Assembly: GCA_014058105.1 (NCBI GenBank)
Contig: JACGCM010002784.1
Span: forward strand, 1,488,001-1,552,000
Source of the DNA: Kingdonia uniflora
Taxonomy: Eukaryota > Streptophyta > Magnoliopsida > Ranunculales > Circaeasteraceae
DNA: 64,000 nucleotides
Direction: 5' to 3'
Shown: piece by piece, positions 53,963 to 64,000 of the stretch
Position numbering within the stretch: position 1 is the first letter of the stretch
How the letters are laid out: every line of letters begins with the position of its first letter
Made by a program: the position numbers and the translations under genes
The notes under the pieces: generated by a model
What the model saw: the letters and a program-made list of their open reading frames with translations, nothing else
Database searches by the model: none
What the model was told of the DNA's origin: nothing

Positions 53963-56900
53963 CTGATGTTTTAGAGGCAGCTAAATCATCTTGAGTAGCT
54001 CTTCCAGAATCTCCACTCTTTGCCCCTTGATCTTTGCTTTCTTGTTGAATTCGCATCGACCTCAACTTAGATGATGACCTACGATAATGTACAAGAGGAG
54101 CCTCATTCTCCTCTTCTTCTTGACTATCATGATCAGATGCACTAATAGAATCCTCTTCTTCAGATGAAATTTGTTCATCGAACAATTTCTTTCCCTGTAT
54201 ATTACGCCGTTTACGTGGACGACCCCTGCGCCTAACGGAACTCCCTTCCTTCTCATCTGCAACTAAACCTATTATGTTAACCCTCACCTTTGAAGCATCA
54301 ACATTAAAGCTAATACCAAACTGTTCCAGTATACAAAAAGTTACAGGAAAGTAATTAACCAATTTTTTTTTCAAGTACTTATCTTGGTCTTCTTCTTTTG
54401 GATTGTTGTAATATAGATATTGAGTTTGAAAAGTACCTTGAAGACCCTCATTCTTGGCATACTTCTCGCTCAAAAACTCAACAAATGTAAGATAGGGGCG
54501 CCATCCACTAGGATCTTCATCAAGGTTGACATGCTCAGTTTCTTTCTGCACCTCCTTTAGACTACATGCAAAGCGATTATTTATTAAAAACACGAATTAT
54601 AAATGTCATATTGAATAATGGTAGTAAAAGAACTTTCCCTACATGTCCACAATATCAGAGGTTGGAAGTTTTGATATAAATTGAAGTATAGCGCCTTCCA
54701 AGAAAGGCAGTTGCTTTGGAGCATCTACAAAAGCAAATGAGATACCATCCTTGACAACTTTTAAAATGTCTGATCTATGTTTGCTTCGAGCAGCACCCAT
54801 GAACGTTCCAGAGAGACGACTAGCAAGGTCCTTTAAATTTTGAAAAGACTTGCCCACCACGAACTCATCATCACTTTTTGATAGCTCCACTACATGCCGC
54901 TGGTACGCCTAGTCCAGCGGAAAACAAGAAAACAATCAATAAATAGATCAAGGGAGAAATAAAATATTGAATATTAATACCCGAAAGCACTACATTCATT
55001 TTCTAATGAATATATCAAGATCTAGATATTGTGTAAACTCATCTAGAGTATGTCTAAAATAGTAAATTTCATGCATATTTAGGTGGTGATAGAGAGTCTA
55101 AAAGCTCCAAATCGCAACCAAAGTTTATAAGAGTTTGTTTTACATCTTCAAGTCAGTTATGTAAAATAAGAAGTGGACTCTTCCAGATAGATTGCAAATG
55201 TTAGAAACACCTCACAGACATGTCACATTCGTATCTCAGAATGCTTCACAGACACGATTGTCAGAAACTACGGATTTTGTCTATCTTTTGTTGTAATTTA
55301 GGGATGCTATAGGAGTAGTACAGAAGGACAGTAAGAGAGAAGCACTGAGGCGGTATCAAGCATTAAGTGGTAGTAAAACCGTGGGCATTTTAGTGAACTG
55401 CTAAAATATTATATGGATCCATGTTAAGATGGGTTAGGTTTACTCTGGCCAGAGCCAAAGTTGGAAATCAAGAGGAGCCCTGAAGAATAGTGATGTAAGG
55501 AGATCAACTAGAGGAAACAACACCCGACTAACACCACTAACTATAGAAAGGAAGCCGATGATGATGGCGTATCGGAGAAAGAACTTAAAGAGTTTGCTCA
55601 GTGCAATGAAATGAAACCCTATGAGCGAACATTGCAAGAGAAGAGTTTGAGAATTTTTGTGCAATCCACTACTCGAGTGAAAAATGCGAAAAAAGAATGC
55701 TGTGAGATAGTTGCAAAAAATGCCACACATAACAACAACCTCTGTTTTCAGGAACTGTCATGCTGGAGATGCTAATGTATAAGGGAAGGCACAGGAGGAG
55801 CATTACGCAGAAGTATACAGGAGATGTAGTTGGGATGGTTGCACTTTTGACTTATATGTAGCAGATGGAGCTGGCGGAGCATATACTATCAGCTTCAAGA
55901 AATGTCCACAACAGAAAGCTTAGAAAGTGAATGAAGCAGGTCTAATTACGAAGAAGAGCAGCGATAGGAGTATTAAATGTCTCTGTGGAAAGTGCCCAGT
56001 TGGTGCCTGTGTCCATGAAAAGAAGAATAAGTAAAGTGCATCAGCACTGAAAAGCTCCCACCCTTGAACCCAAACTTAGGCCCTGTTCCTGTTATCCAAA
56101 CATCATTGAAATGGCAAGCATGATGGAAGCTGCACCAATAAGTAGAGGGAAGACTAAACTGGCTTACTCTCCAACCACAATAGTCAAAGAAAAATTGACT
56201 CCAAGTATCAAATCTTTTGATAATTTACTAGTGAGAGATTTTATTGGAGAAGGCTGGACTATTGGCACGTCAAACAAGCTCTTGGAAGACAATGGCATAT
56301 CAAAGGCCATTTTGATAAGAGTCCGTTGGGTAAGGACCCATTTTTCTTATAGTTCAACAATGCTTAGGATACATAAGTGTTGAGCATGGGAGCAATTCAC
56401 ATTGCAAATAGAGCTTTCATTGTGCAACCCTGAAAACCATTTATAGAGTTTGAGAACAGATAACTCACAATGTACTTTATGGATTGTTCTGCGAAATGCG
56501 TCATCCTTCTTGTGGTACCCAGATGGGATGAGCAAGGTAGTGATTTCTGTAAGAATACCTATCTTCCTGGATATAGCAAAAAAAGAAAGGTCCGGATTGA
56601 AATACCCATCTTCCTGTTCAATGTCATGTTTGTAAGGTTTTTTGGTCATGGACTACTAACAACTGCTCTAAGAACACTTGCAACAAGTCCGAGGCTACTG
56701 ATGCTCCAACCAGGAAAAGATCCACTAAGGAAGTTCGGAGGCCTAAAAGATTAAAAGATTAAAATGCCAGTAAGGTAACAGACAAGGACAACTGTTAAGG
56801 AGAAAGGTTTTGTGACCCCCAAGACCAAGCATACTGATAGAAAAGCTAGCAAGGGCAAAGGTAGTAGTCAAAAGAATGTTTTTTAAGCCTATGTACATAA

Positions 56901-59900
56901 CTATATTCTGGCAGAAGCTATTGCTAGAGAAGATTTGGATAGTAGAAAACCCTATTCATGAAGAAGAGGAACAACAAGTCAGGTGAATGATGAGGAAGAT
57001 GATGGAGACAAAGCCACCCTTCTGATGGTGTATGTGGGACCGAATCTTATTTAGACACAGGAAATTAGTCAGGTAAATAACAAAGGATGAGGATGAAGTG
57101 GTGCCCCTCAGTGGAGAGCAAAACCATGATCAACATCAACAAGGGAAAGCTTAAGAGGAGGGAACTTCAACAGAAGTCAAAAATAAGAGAGAATTAATAT
57201 TGTTGACAGTGAGAAGGAAAGTGATGAAGCTAAAAGACCTCCTAGTAAGGAACAACTGAAGAAAGCCAACAAGGAGGCAGCAAAAAACTTTTAAAGCCAA
57301 TATGAAGCTACTGGGAACTCCCTCCTTCACTAGGTAAATATAAGATGTATATTGGTGATTAGAGTATTAGTAGAGCTCCTTCAGCTGAGGAGAGGAAAAA
57401 AGTCAAAAACCAAATCTCTCATTGAATATCAATCTTGCAACTTTAGACACTAGAGGGTTGAGTGGGTTTCTTATATAAAGGGAAGGTAAAGAGCTTAAAG
57501 ATTAGAAGATAATTCTTTATGTCTTATAGAGACCAAAGTGAGAAAAGGGAATGAATTAAGTATAACCAATGATATATGCTCTTGTTGAAATATTGAGTGG
57601 AACTTGAAAATGGTATTGAAGGAAGATTCTTTATTTGTTGGAATGTTGAAGTCTTGTATGTCCAGACCAATTGATGCATTGTCCAATTGAATGTGATTGT
57701 AAATTGTTCATGGTCACAGTTGTTCATGCATCTAATGAAAGCAGATGAAAAGATGTTCTACGGACTTGAAAGTGTTTCTGCAAATTATGATGTACCTTGG
57801 ATACTTATGGGAGACTTCATCACATTTTTTTTTTCTTCTTTGGAAAAAATGGGAGGCAGATTTGTCATGTATTAAGTAAATATACTGAGTATCCGATAGC
57901 TACCAACTTAGATGACCTCAAGTACAAAGGATGTAACTTGACCTAGTCCACTAAAGATTTGGGTGATGATGCAATTACCCCAAAATTCAAAACTAAATAG
58001 AGTGCAAGTTAATGATCAGTGGTGGGGTCACAACTGTGGACTCGGAGGTGAAATTCTTAAATAAAGGTGTATCTCATCACTGCTCTATGGTAGTAACTAA
58101 CCATCATAAAACAGCAGGTAGGAAAGATATCAAATTCAATACTTCAACTTCTAGCACAAAGAATAGGGGCTCAGTGAGATAGTTCAAGAAGCTCCAGCAG
58201 TCCCGATATAGGGTGAATGCTATGAAAAGACTGTACGCTATATAAAATGAAGTGAATAAAGGATTCAGACAGTGGGTTAAAGATAACAATGGGAATTGAA
58301 GTATTCAAACTTCTGCAGACAAAGATCAACTTTAAAGCCAATCAACTTGAACTCCAACAGTCCCCCAATAATGATGAGCTCACTATCAGAGAAAAGCAAG
58401 CTGTTGAGAATTACACAAAGCTGACAACCAAGGAGGAAGCTTTCCTTAAACAAAAATCTTGAGTTTCTTGATTTCTGTTTGGGGACTTGAGTATCTTCTA
58501 TTTCAACAGGGCGGGCAAGAGTAAGCATTCTGAAAATGACAGCTTATATTAATGATACTAGATGTGTAGATACTAAGGTTATTGCTGAGATGGAAATCAG
58601 CTACTTTGAAGATACTCTGGGGTCATGCAGTGTTCCCATTGAGAAGGCTTCCGTTTCTCATGGGGCCTTCAGTGAAACTGTCTGTGAAGCTAGTTATGGG
58701 GATTTACTAGAGATTGTTAGTGAGCAGGAAGTATATGATTAATTGTTCTCTATAGATGATATAATAAATCCTCGTAACTTGATCAACTTAATGGTCACTT
58801 TAGACTCTTGGGGAATTGTTAGAGTTGAATTTGTTAAAGGAGTGCAGAATTTTTCTCAAAAGTACCAAGATGCTCACCCAAGTGAATGAAACTACCAAAA
58901 TTTTAAACCCAACCACCTTCAATGACTTAAGACAGGTGTCTTACTGAAATATTATATATACAAATTTCATTTAAGAAATCCACACCTCTAAACTCAAAAG
59001 TGTCCTTAATCCTCTCATCAACCGTAACCAATCTGCCTTTGTGGAAGGAAGGAATATTACTAACAATCTTTGATTAGTAATGAAGTTTACAGAAACTACC
59101 ATAAGGGTGTCTACTATTGGAGACTGCACACCAAAATAAATCTCAGGAAAGCATACGATCTTCTCCAATGAGAAGCTGTTGTAGCGAATCTAGAAGCATG
59201 TAACCTACCTATTAAGTTCATAAATTGGTGTATACTTCCACTTGTAGCTCCTCTTACAGAGTTAAAGTGAGTGGTACATTGCATGGCCACTTAAAGGGGC
59301 GGGGGATTAAAGCAAGGATACGCTCTCTCCTATTTGTTCTGTCTATGGAATTTGGCGTAATATCATCCATAAGAAAAGCTCCCAAAAGAACTCAGAAAGT
59401 GCACCACAAATACTAAAACCCTTTACTAATTCATCAATCCTTTGAAGATGATATCTTATTTTCTTCAAAGGTGAACCTAACTCAGCCACTGCGATTCGAG
59501 ACTGTCTTACTAATTTTAATACAATGACAAACTAGAAACTAATGAAACCAAGTCTTTTGAGTACTTCAAGGGAGTTGCTCAAGGATCAAGAGCCTTTATT
59601 TATCAAATTTTTAGTTTCTCTGACGTAAAGCTGCCCCTTAAATACCTTGACAATCCCCTTGTCTCTCCTAATCTCAAGGTTAGTAGTCAAGCTCTTATTG
59701 AATAGATGATGAATAGAATTATTTCATAGAAGCACTGAACTCTATCACATGCAGGGTGGCTACAATTCATAAAATTTGTATTGTATAGTATTCATGTTTA
59801 TTGGAACAATGTGTTGGTGTTGTCTACAAGAAGTATGATCCACATTAAAAGAATTTGTTTGAAGTTTCTTTGGCATGGAAATGAGGCAGTAGTGTGTGTG

Positions 59901-62492
59901 CACCTCTTGAAGTCGGTTCCTTTATCCAATTAATGAAGGTAGTATGGGTTTGAGGGACCTCCCTAGAGGGAATAAGGCTGCCAATGGGAAACATAAATGA
60001 AGGATTACTTCTAAAGAGAAGAATTTTTGGTCAAATGGTGTGAGAAGTATTTGATTAATGGCAAGAACTTCTAGTTAATGGCAATACCCCAAGAATGCTC
60101 GTGGTCCAGGAGAAAAGTTTTATAGTCTAGAGATAAAGCCAAAGACTTGTGTATCATCTGATCAATGATGGCTCTGCAAACTCTTTTTTTGGGGAGACCC
60201 TTAGCGTAGCAATCATATCCTTCTTGACCGGTTAAATAAAATCTAAAAATATGATTCTTACTTGACTAAGGGGGCCAAAGTTAGGATGTAGTGATAATTG
60301 CTGTTGGTGGATTCCTTTATTTTTTGGAGGACACCGGAACACATTTTCTTCTATTGAAACCATCTATGTTAAGCTCGCAATGAAAGCACCACTCATTTTT
60401 TTATGATGTGCCCAACGGTCAATAAAATGTTGGGGAATATTTTACAACTGCGCAACAATGTTAAGCAGATCAATGGATTTCATGAAGAGATTGCATGGCT
60501 TGCTAACCTCCGTCCCAACAAAGTTGATTCTCCGCACAGTCTTCAATGCTTTGATAGCAGCTATTTGGCGAAAGGAACTTCAGAATATTCAGACATGCTA
60601 AAGAACCGAAGGTGATTCTTAGCCTCATCATTCAGGTTACTCAACAAAGAGTCCACAAACTTATTACCCAAACAGAAGATAGCCCAAGGAACAGAGCAAT
60701 CAGTAATAAAAATAACTTAGCCCCTGTTCTGAAGCTCAAAACTTTCAAACTTGTGATATAAAACCCCCCTGTAGCAGGAACTAATTACATAAATGGCGCT
60801 TATATAGTGAACAATGGTGCCCCTACAGTGAAAAGATGTGACTATGGGGGTCTCTTGAGGGACTAAACTAGAGATTGGCAGTTAGCAAAGGCATTAAGGG
60901 CATCATTGTGTGAACCGATTTGAGACCAATGGTGAGCTTTCATCAGAGAGAAGAAAAGACCATGGTGCTGCCACTACTTGATGCATTCCATTAGAGCTAA
61001 TATTCTTTTCTTTAACTCTTTTTGAATTTTCAGAACTATAGAAGAAGGAATTACTGCGCTGAATCCGCTGATTACCTTACATCATTATGAATACCTTTTG
61101 GTGAGATTATTCACCCATGGATCATTTCCCTCTCAGCTCTGTATTTTTCTTGAGGAGGATGCACGGGAAAGCAATTTATTAGGATGTAACACTTTTTTAT
61201 CTTACATTTCATACCTCATTCAATGGGCTGCCTAAACTCTATTTTGCCTTGCAAAAGAAAAAATATATATATGTTAATGTGTGGCTGTATTTTCGATGGG
61301 ATTTTCTGTTTTTCGTTAAATACTTGTTGTTTCCCAATGGTCTCTTTCTATTGTTTAGGAACTTTATGAGTTGTTTTACTTGCTGAAATGAATTAAAAAA
61401 ACTAGTGCACATATTTGAATTGTGAAATAATACTGTAGCTATTGCCAAAGTTACCCATTTAAGTGTAGAGCAAAGTGTTCTCTCTTTTTTTCTTTTTGTG
61501 CTAAATGCTAAACATATATCTGATGCCTCTCCATGTATAATTGGTACAACTAACTTTCATCATCACTTAATTGTTAATTACGGAATTGATATGTTTTCTT
61601 TTTAATCGTATATAGCATCTTTGTTTTTTGCAAAAGATAAGCAGTTTTTTTTTAATAACCAACAGTTACAACATTGAGGGGCAGATGCCTTATATAACAT
61701 CTTCCTTAATGCGCTTTGAGATTTCCATTTGCGGATTTAATGATATTTCATATTAACAATTTCACTTAATAAATCTGAACAGGTCCCTCCAGACATTGTG
61801 CCGCGCCCCGAATTTGTAAATGTTGTCTATGAAGACATGATCCAAATGGCATACAACTACGTTCATGCAATTAAATTGATATTCCGAAGTAAGACTGCTT
61901 CATTGCTCTTACGATACATCACAATGAGGGAGAAAAGTCTCAAGATTTACCTTTTTCAATGCTTCTAAAAAAATCCCCCAGACACTTTCTGCAGCAGTTT
62001 TCCTCAATTCAGCAATCAAGTGTTTGACAATCTCTGAAATGTGTGTTCCATGCATAGCAAAATGCGAAACAATCTCTGGTCCCAGAAAGTCCTGCAACAA
62101 ATTGACATCAATAAAGTAAGACAAAAGATGTTGAAGGAAAAATGTATTCTAAAGTATCCAAACGGCCTTTAGTAAATCAGACAAGTAGCTTAATGTAGAC
62201 ATGCAAAAACCCGGAAGTCTCGTGATTTAAGATCTTCCGTTGTCCTTGAAATAATATTTGGGTTTCTTATGTTTTATATCACAGTGACACTGTATGATGA
62301 TCAACAACGAGACAGTCGTTTTCATCTCTACAGTCCCGACATACAAATACTCTCATACAAAAGTCATAATCAGATATAGCTTCACCTTAGGAACGGCATC
62401 ACTAAGAACCAACTTCGATGCCGCAATCATGATTACATCTCGATTTGTCTCCTCAATATACTCGTTGTTTGCGTCTTCATCTTCTGTCTCAT
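53963..62492 (-). CDS. SCC3: Cohesin subunit SCC3 (STAG/SA), C-terminal half exons
   Basis: SCC3 binds the SMC1-SMC3-kleisin ring and is needed for chromosome cohesion in mitosis and meiosis. Exons on minus, all with GT-AG borders and matching phases: 62492-62386 (EETNRDVIMIAASKLVLSDA), 62091-61951 (DFLGPEIVSHFAMHGTHISE, VKHLIAELRKTAAESV), 54908-54643 (AYQRHVVELSKSDDEFVVGK, LASRLSGTFMGAARSKHRSD), 54561-54437 (LDEDPSGWRPYLTFVEFLSE) and 54256-53963 (RRRGRPRKRRNIQGKKLFDE). These follow the plant SCC3 order. The last exon holds an AT-hook-like RRRGRPRKRR and an acidic Ser-rich tail. The 5' exons lie beyond the right edge; the final exon below 53963 was not located. No disabling change seen. The 61950-54909 intron is 7.0 kb because of a LINE. 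Confidence 0.92.
54909..61950 (-). other. SCC3 long intron
   Basis: The intron runs from donor GTAAATC (after ...LEALKK) to acceptor GGACTAG (before AYQRHVVE). Both ends keep phase zero. About 4.6 kb of it is the degenerate LINE on the opposite strand; the remaining parts (54909-56100 and 60690-61950) show no recognised gene. Confidence 0.85.
56100..60690 (+). mobile_element. Degenerate L1-type LINE inside an SCC3 intron
   Basis: Order of domains on plus: gag-like SKLAYSPTTIVKEKLTPSIK-type start (56111 on) and IVLRNASSFLWYPDGMSKVV (about 56480); endonuclease VPWILMGDFITFFFSSLEKM with GGR (57790-57855); RT pieces ITLRKAYD-like HTKINLRKAYDLLQ and CNLPIKFINW (about 59130-59230), SSYRVKVSGTLHGHLKG and SLLFVLSMEFG (59250-59360); C-terminal zf-RVT/RNase-H-linker with ALIAAIWRKELQNIQ (about 60550). 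Stops and indels are everywhere. The 5' end and poly(A) tail were not defined. It is inserted antisense to SCC3, which is the tolerated orientation for intronic elements. Confidence 0.8.
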
Positions 62493-62941
62493 CTGCAGTA
62501 TTATGTCTTCAAATGTAAATATCGCACAGAATAAAAATATGTTAACCAAAGAAATTCGATATAACTAGAAAAAAGATACATATAAAAAATGATATAAGAA
62601 AATAACGCACGTGCAGAAGGTCAAATCAGATACTAAGAAGTCTAATATAGGTGATATTTTAAACAAAAGTGGCCGGGTTTAATAATTGCATTTGTTGGAT
62701 CAGTGAACCCATGTTGGAAAATTCAACAATTCTTTTTGGATGTCAAAAGATTGTAAGACTTTGCTTGCATGTTTGATCGCATGGTGAATTCACCATGCAG
62801 GAAATTTCTTTTGTGGGGCATAAATCCTGGTGGGTCCCAAGCCCTTAAATGAGAAAGAAAAAAATCCTTGCATACATGTATAATTAAGGACACAAACCTA
62901 ATTCTATAATACTCTCTTCTTTCTTTCTTTTTTAACTAAAT

Positions 62942-62970
62942 GAAAAAAAAAAAAAAAAAAAAAAAAAAAT
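62942..62970. repeat. Poly(A) homopolymer run
   Basis: About 29 consecutive A residues lie in an SCC3 intron, just after CT-rich sequence. It could be the tail of a small retroposon (plus strand) but no body was recognised upstream. Confidence 0.85.
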
Positions 62971-63060
62971 GTACTAATAAGTGGGAGATAAATAAAGAGA
63001 TGAATAATAGTACTTTGATAAGGAAATAAAATTATTTAGCCTAAGACGTCCCAACTAGTT

Positions 63061-64000
63061 TGTGATAGGTCGGTGGGTTGTCTACCTACCCACGTATGGG
63101 TCTCTCCTTTTAGAAGTTGCATTTTTGGTTATTTATTTTAATTATAATTACATTATTAGTAGGAGTTGGTTTCCTAATTGTAAGAGAAGTAGGGTTTCTA
63201 AGTTTTAATAAGCTTCAAATTGTGATAAGCGAGTTATGCCTATAAAAGAAAAATTCCTCTAGTTGTTTTCTTAGGTTGGTTTGCCATGAGTTAATATCTA
63301 GTTTTAGGGTTTAAAGATTGATTAAATAGTTAAATTTTGAATTATTAAAGTAGTGAGATTGAAGTAAATCACATGTCATGATCGTTTCCCACATGGCGTA
63401 GGAGTGCATTTAATTTTAGTTTATTTATTTATTTGTTAAATTAGCTTATTTCCTATTTTGTTTAGGAATAGGGTTTCTAAAATAAAGCCCCTTATGTTCT
63501 ATAAAAGGGAGAGTTTGATCTTAAATTACTTAGTTGGTTAGTTTTAGGGATTGAACTTGTAGAGTTTTCTCAAAAATTAGGGTTTTTGATGAAACCCTAA
63601 TTTCTTTTGATTGAATTATATTAAAGCGTTTTCCTTACTAGTTTGCTTCTGCCTAGTAAGTTTACTCCAGAGATTTTCCAAACCATATTTTTATTTTTAA
63701 TTGTCATTTTTTCAATCTTTAGGTTTCCGCAAAGATTATTTGCACCAAATTTTATTTATGTGTCAGCTACATTTGTTTGCATCTACTACAGTGATTTATG
63801 CAACTGTTGTAGTGATTTACTATACTGATTTCCGGAAAAGAAAAGAAAAAAGGATTTTCTTTCTTCTATCTCTCGTTTTATCAATGAAGGGCAGGGGAGT
63901 GGGAAACCTCCATCCGAAGAAACTCATCTCGATAGGATTGAAGAGGCGCAGGAAAACATTAACGAAAAACTTGAGTTGATAGATAGCACGAACGTTAAAA
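63061..64000 (+). mobile_element. Part of an LTR retroelement cut by the right edge
   Basis: Two related promoter-like blocks follow each other: CCTATAAAAGAAAAATTCC near 63239 preceded by AGTAGGGTTTCTAAG, and CTATAAAAGGGAGAG near 63500 preceded by AATAGGGTTTCTAAAATAAA. Telomere-like AAACCCTAA/TTAGGGTTT motifs occur around 63300 and 63570-63600, as in many plant LTR leaders. From about 63897 the reading SGKPPSEETHLDRIEEAQEN resembles the start of a helical gag N-terminus. No primer site or duplication is visible in the window. It probably sits in an SCC3 intron. Confidence 0.4.

Noticed and set aside
56347..56649. Minus-strand 100-codon open stretch in the SCC3 intron
   Set aside because: It is the complement of the LINE gag-like region, which has the recognisable motifs on plus.

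Overview
This is nuclear DNA of a flowering plant, most likely a eudicot. It is AT-rich, has spliceosomal introns, carries two conserved host genes on the minus strand, and is otherwise dominated by nested transposons. All gene names rest on motifs I recognise by reading; no database was searched.

Host genes. At 561-1362 (minus) lie the first three coding exons of a NOP14-type ribosome-biogenesis protein; the gene runs off the left edge and has a telo-box upstream. At 53963-62492 (minus) lie five exons of the cohesin subunit SCC3 (STAG/SA). One 7-kb SCC3 intron holds a decayed L1-type LINE in the opposite orientation, and the 5' part of the gene is beyond the right edge. A part-LTR retroelement fills 63.06-64.0 kb.

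The space between the host genes. A 3.1-kb gag-only LTR element (1771-4872, duplication AATGT) sits next to NOP14. Then 5431-49728 is one giant Mutator-like element (MULE) with about 180-bp terminal inverted repeats and a perfect 9-bp target duplication (AAGGTGTTT). Without its insertions it is about 11.2 kb. It carries a FAR1-type MULE transposase (minus, 48296-45722), a multi-exon plant-mobile-domain (PMD) gene with a coiled-coil tail (plus, about 6.6-44.9 kb), and a small extra ORF (minus, 48.5-48.8 kb). Six clusters of an ATTGTCG/CGACAAT palindrome, mostly spaced 52 bp apart, lie in its non-coding parts. I consider this the most interesting signal in the window: it looks like an element-specific protein-binding array.

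Insertions in the MULE. (1) Element B (7649-33113, duplication GTTAT) is a Tat-like Ty3/gypsy element with an extra antisense gene; it splits a PMD exon. (2) Element C (20902-31792, probable duplication ACTTC) is a second member of the same family, inserted in opposite orientation inside B's antisense gene; it has lost gag, protease and reverse transcriptase but keeps the antisense gene. (3) Element D (33534-40669, duplication ATGAG) is a chromovirus-like Ty3/gypsy element in a PMD intron, itself split by a solo LTR (34914-36304, duplication CCATT). (4) A D-related solo LTR lies at 42264-42747 (duplication TTGAC). B and C carry different tandem arrays (44 bp and 157 bp units) at the same structural position, between pol and the antisense gene.

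Between the MULE and SCC3 (49.7-53.9 kb) are gene debris (an in-frame PPR/GMC-oxidoreductase chimera), a foldback MITE and unassigned AT-rich DNA. Almost every transposon ORF is broken by stops or frameshifts, so the layers are old.
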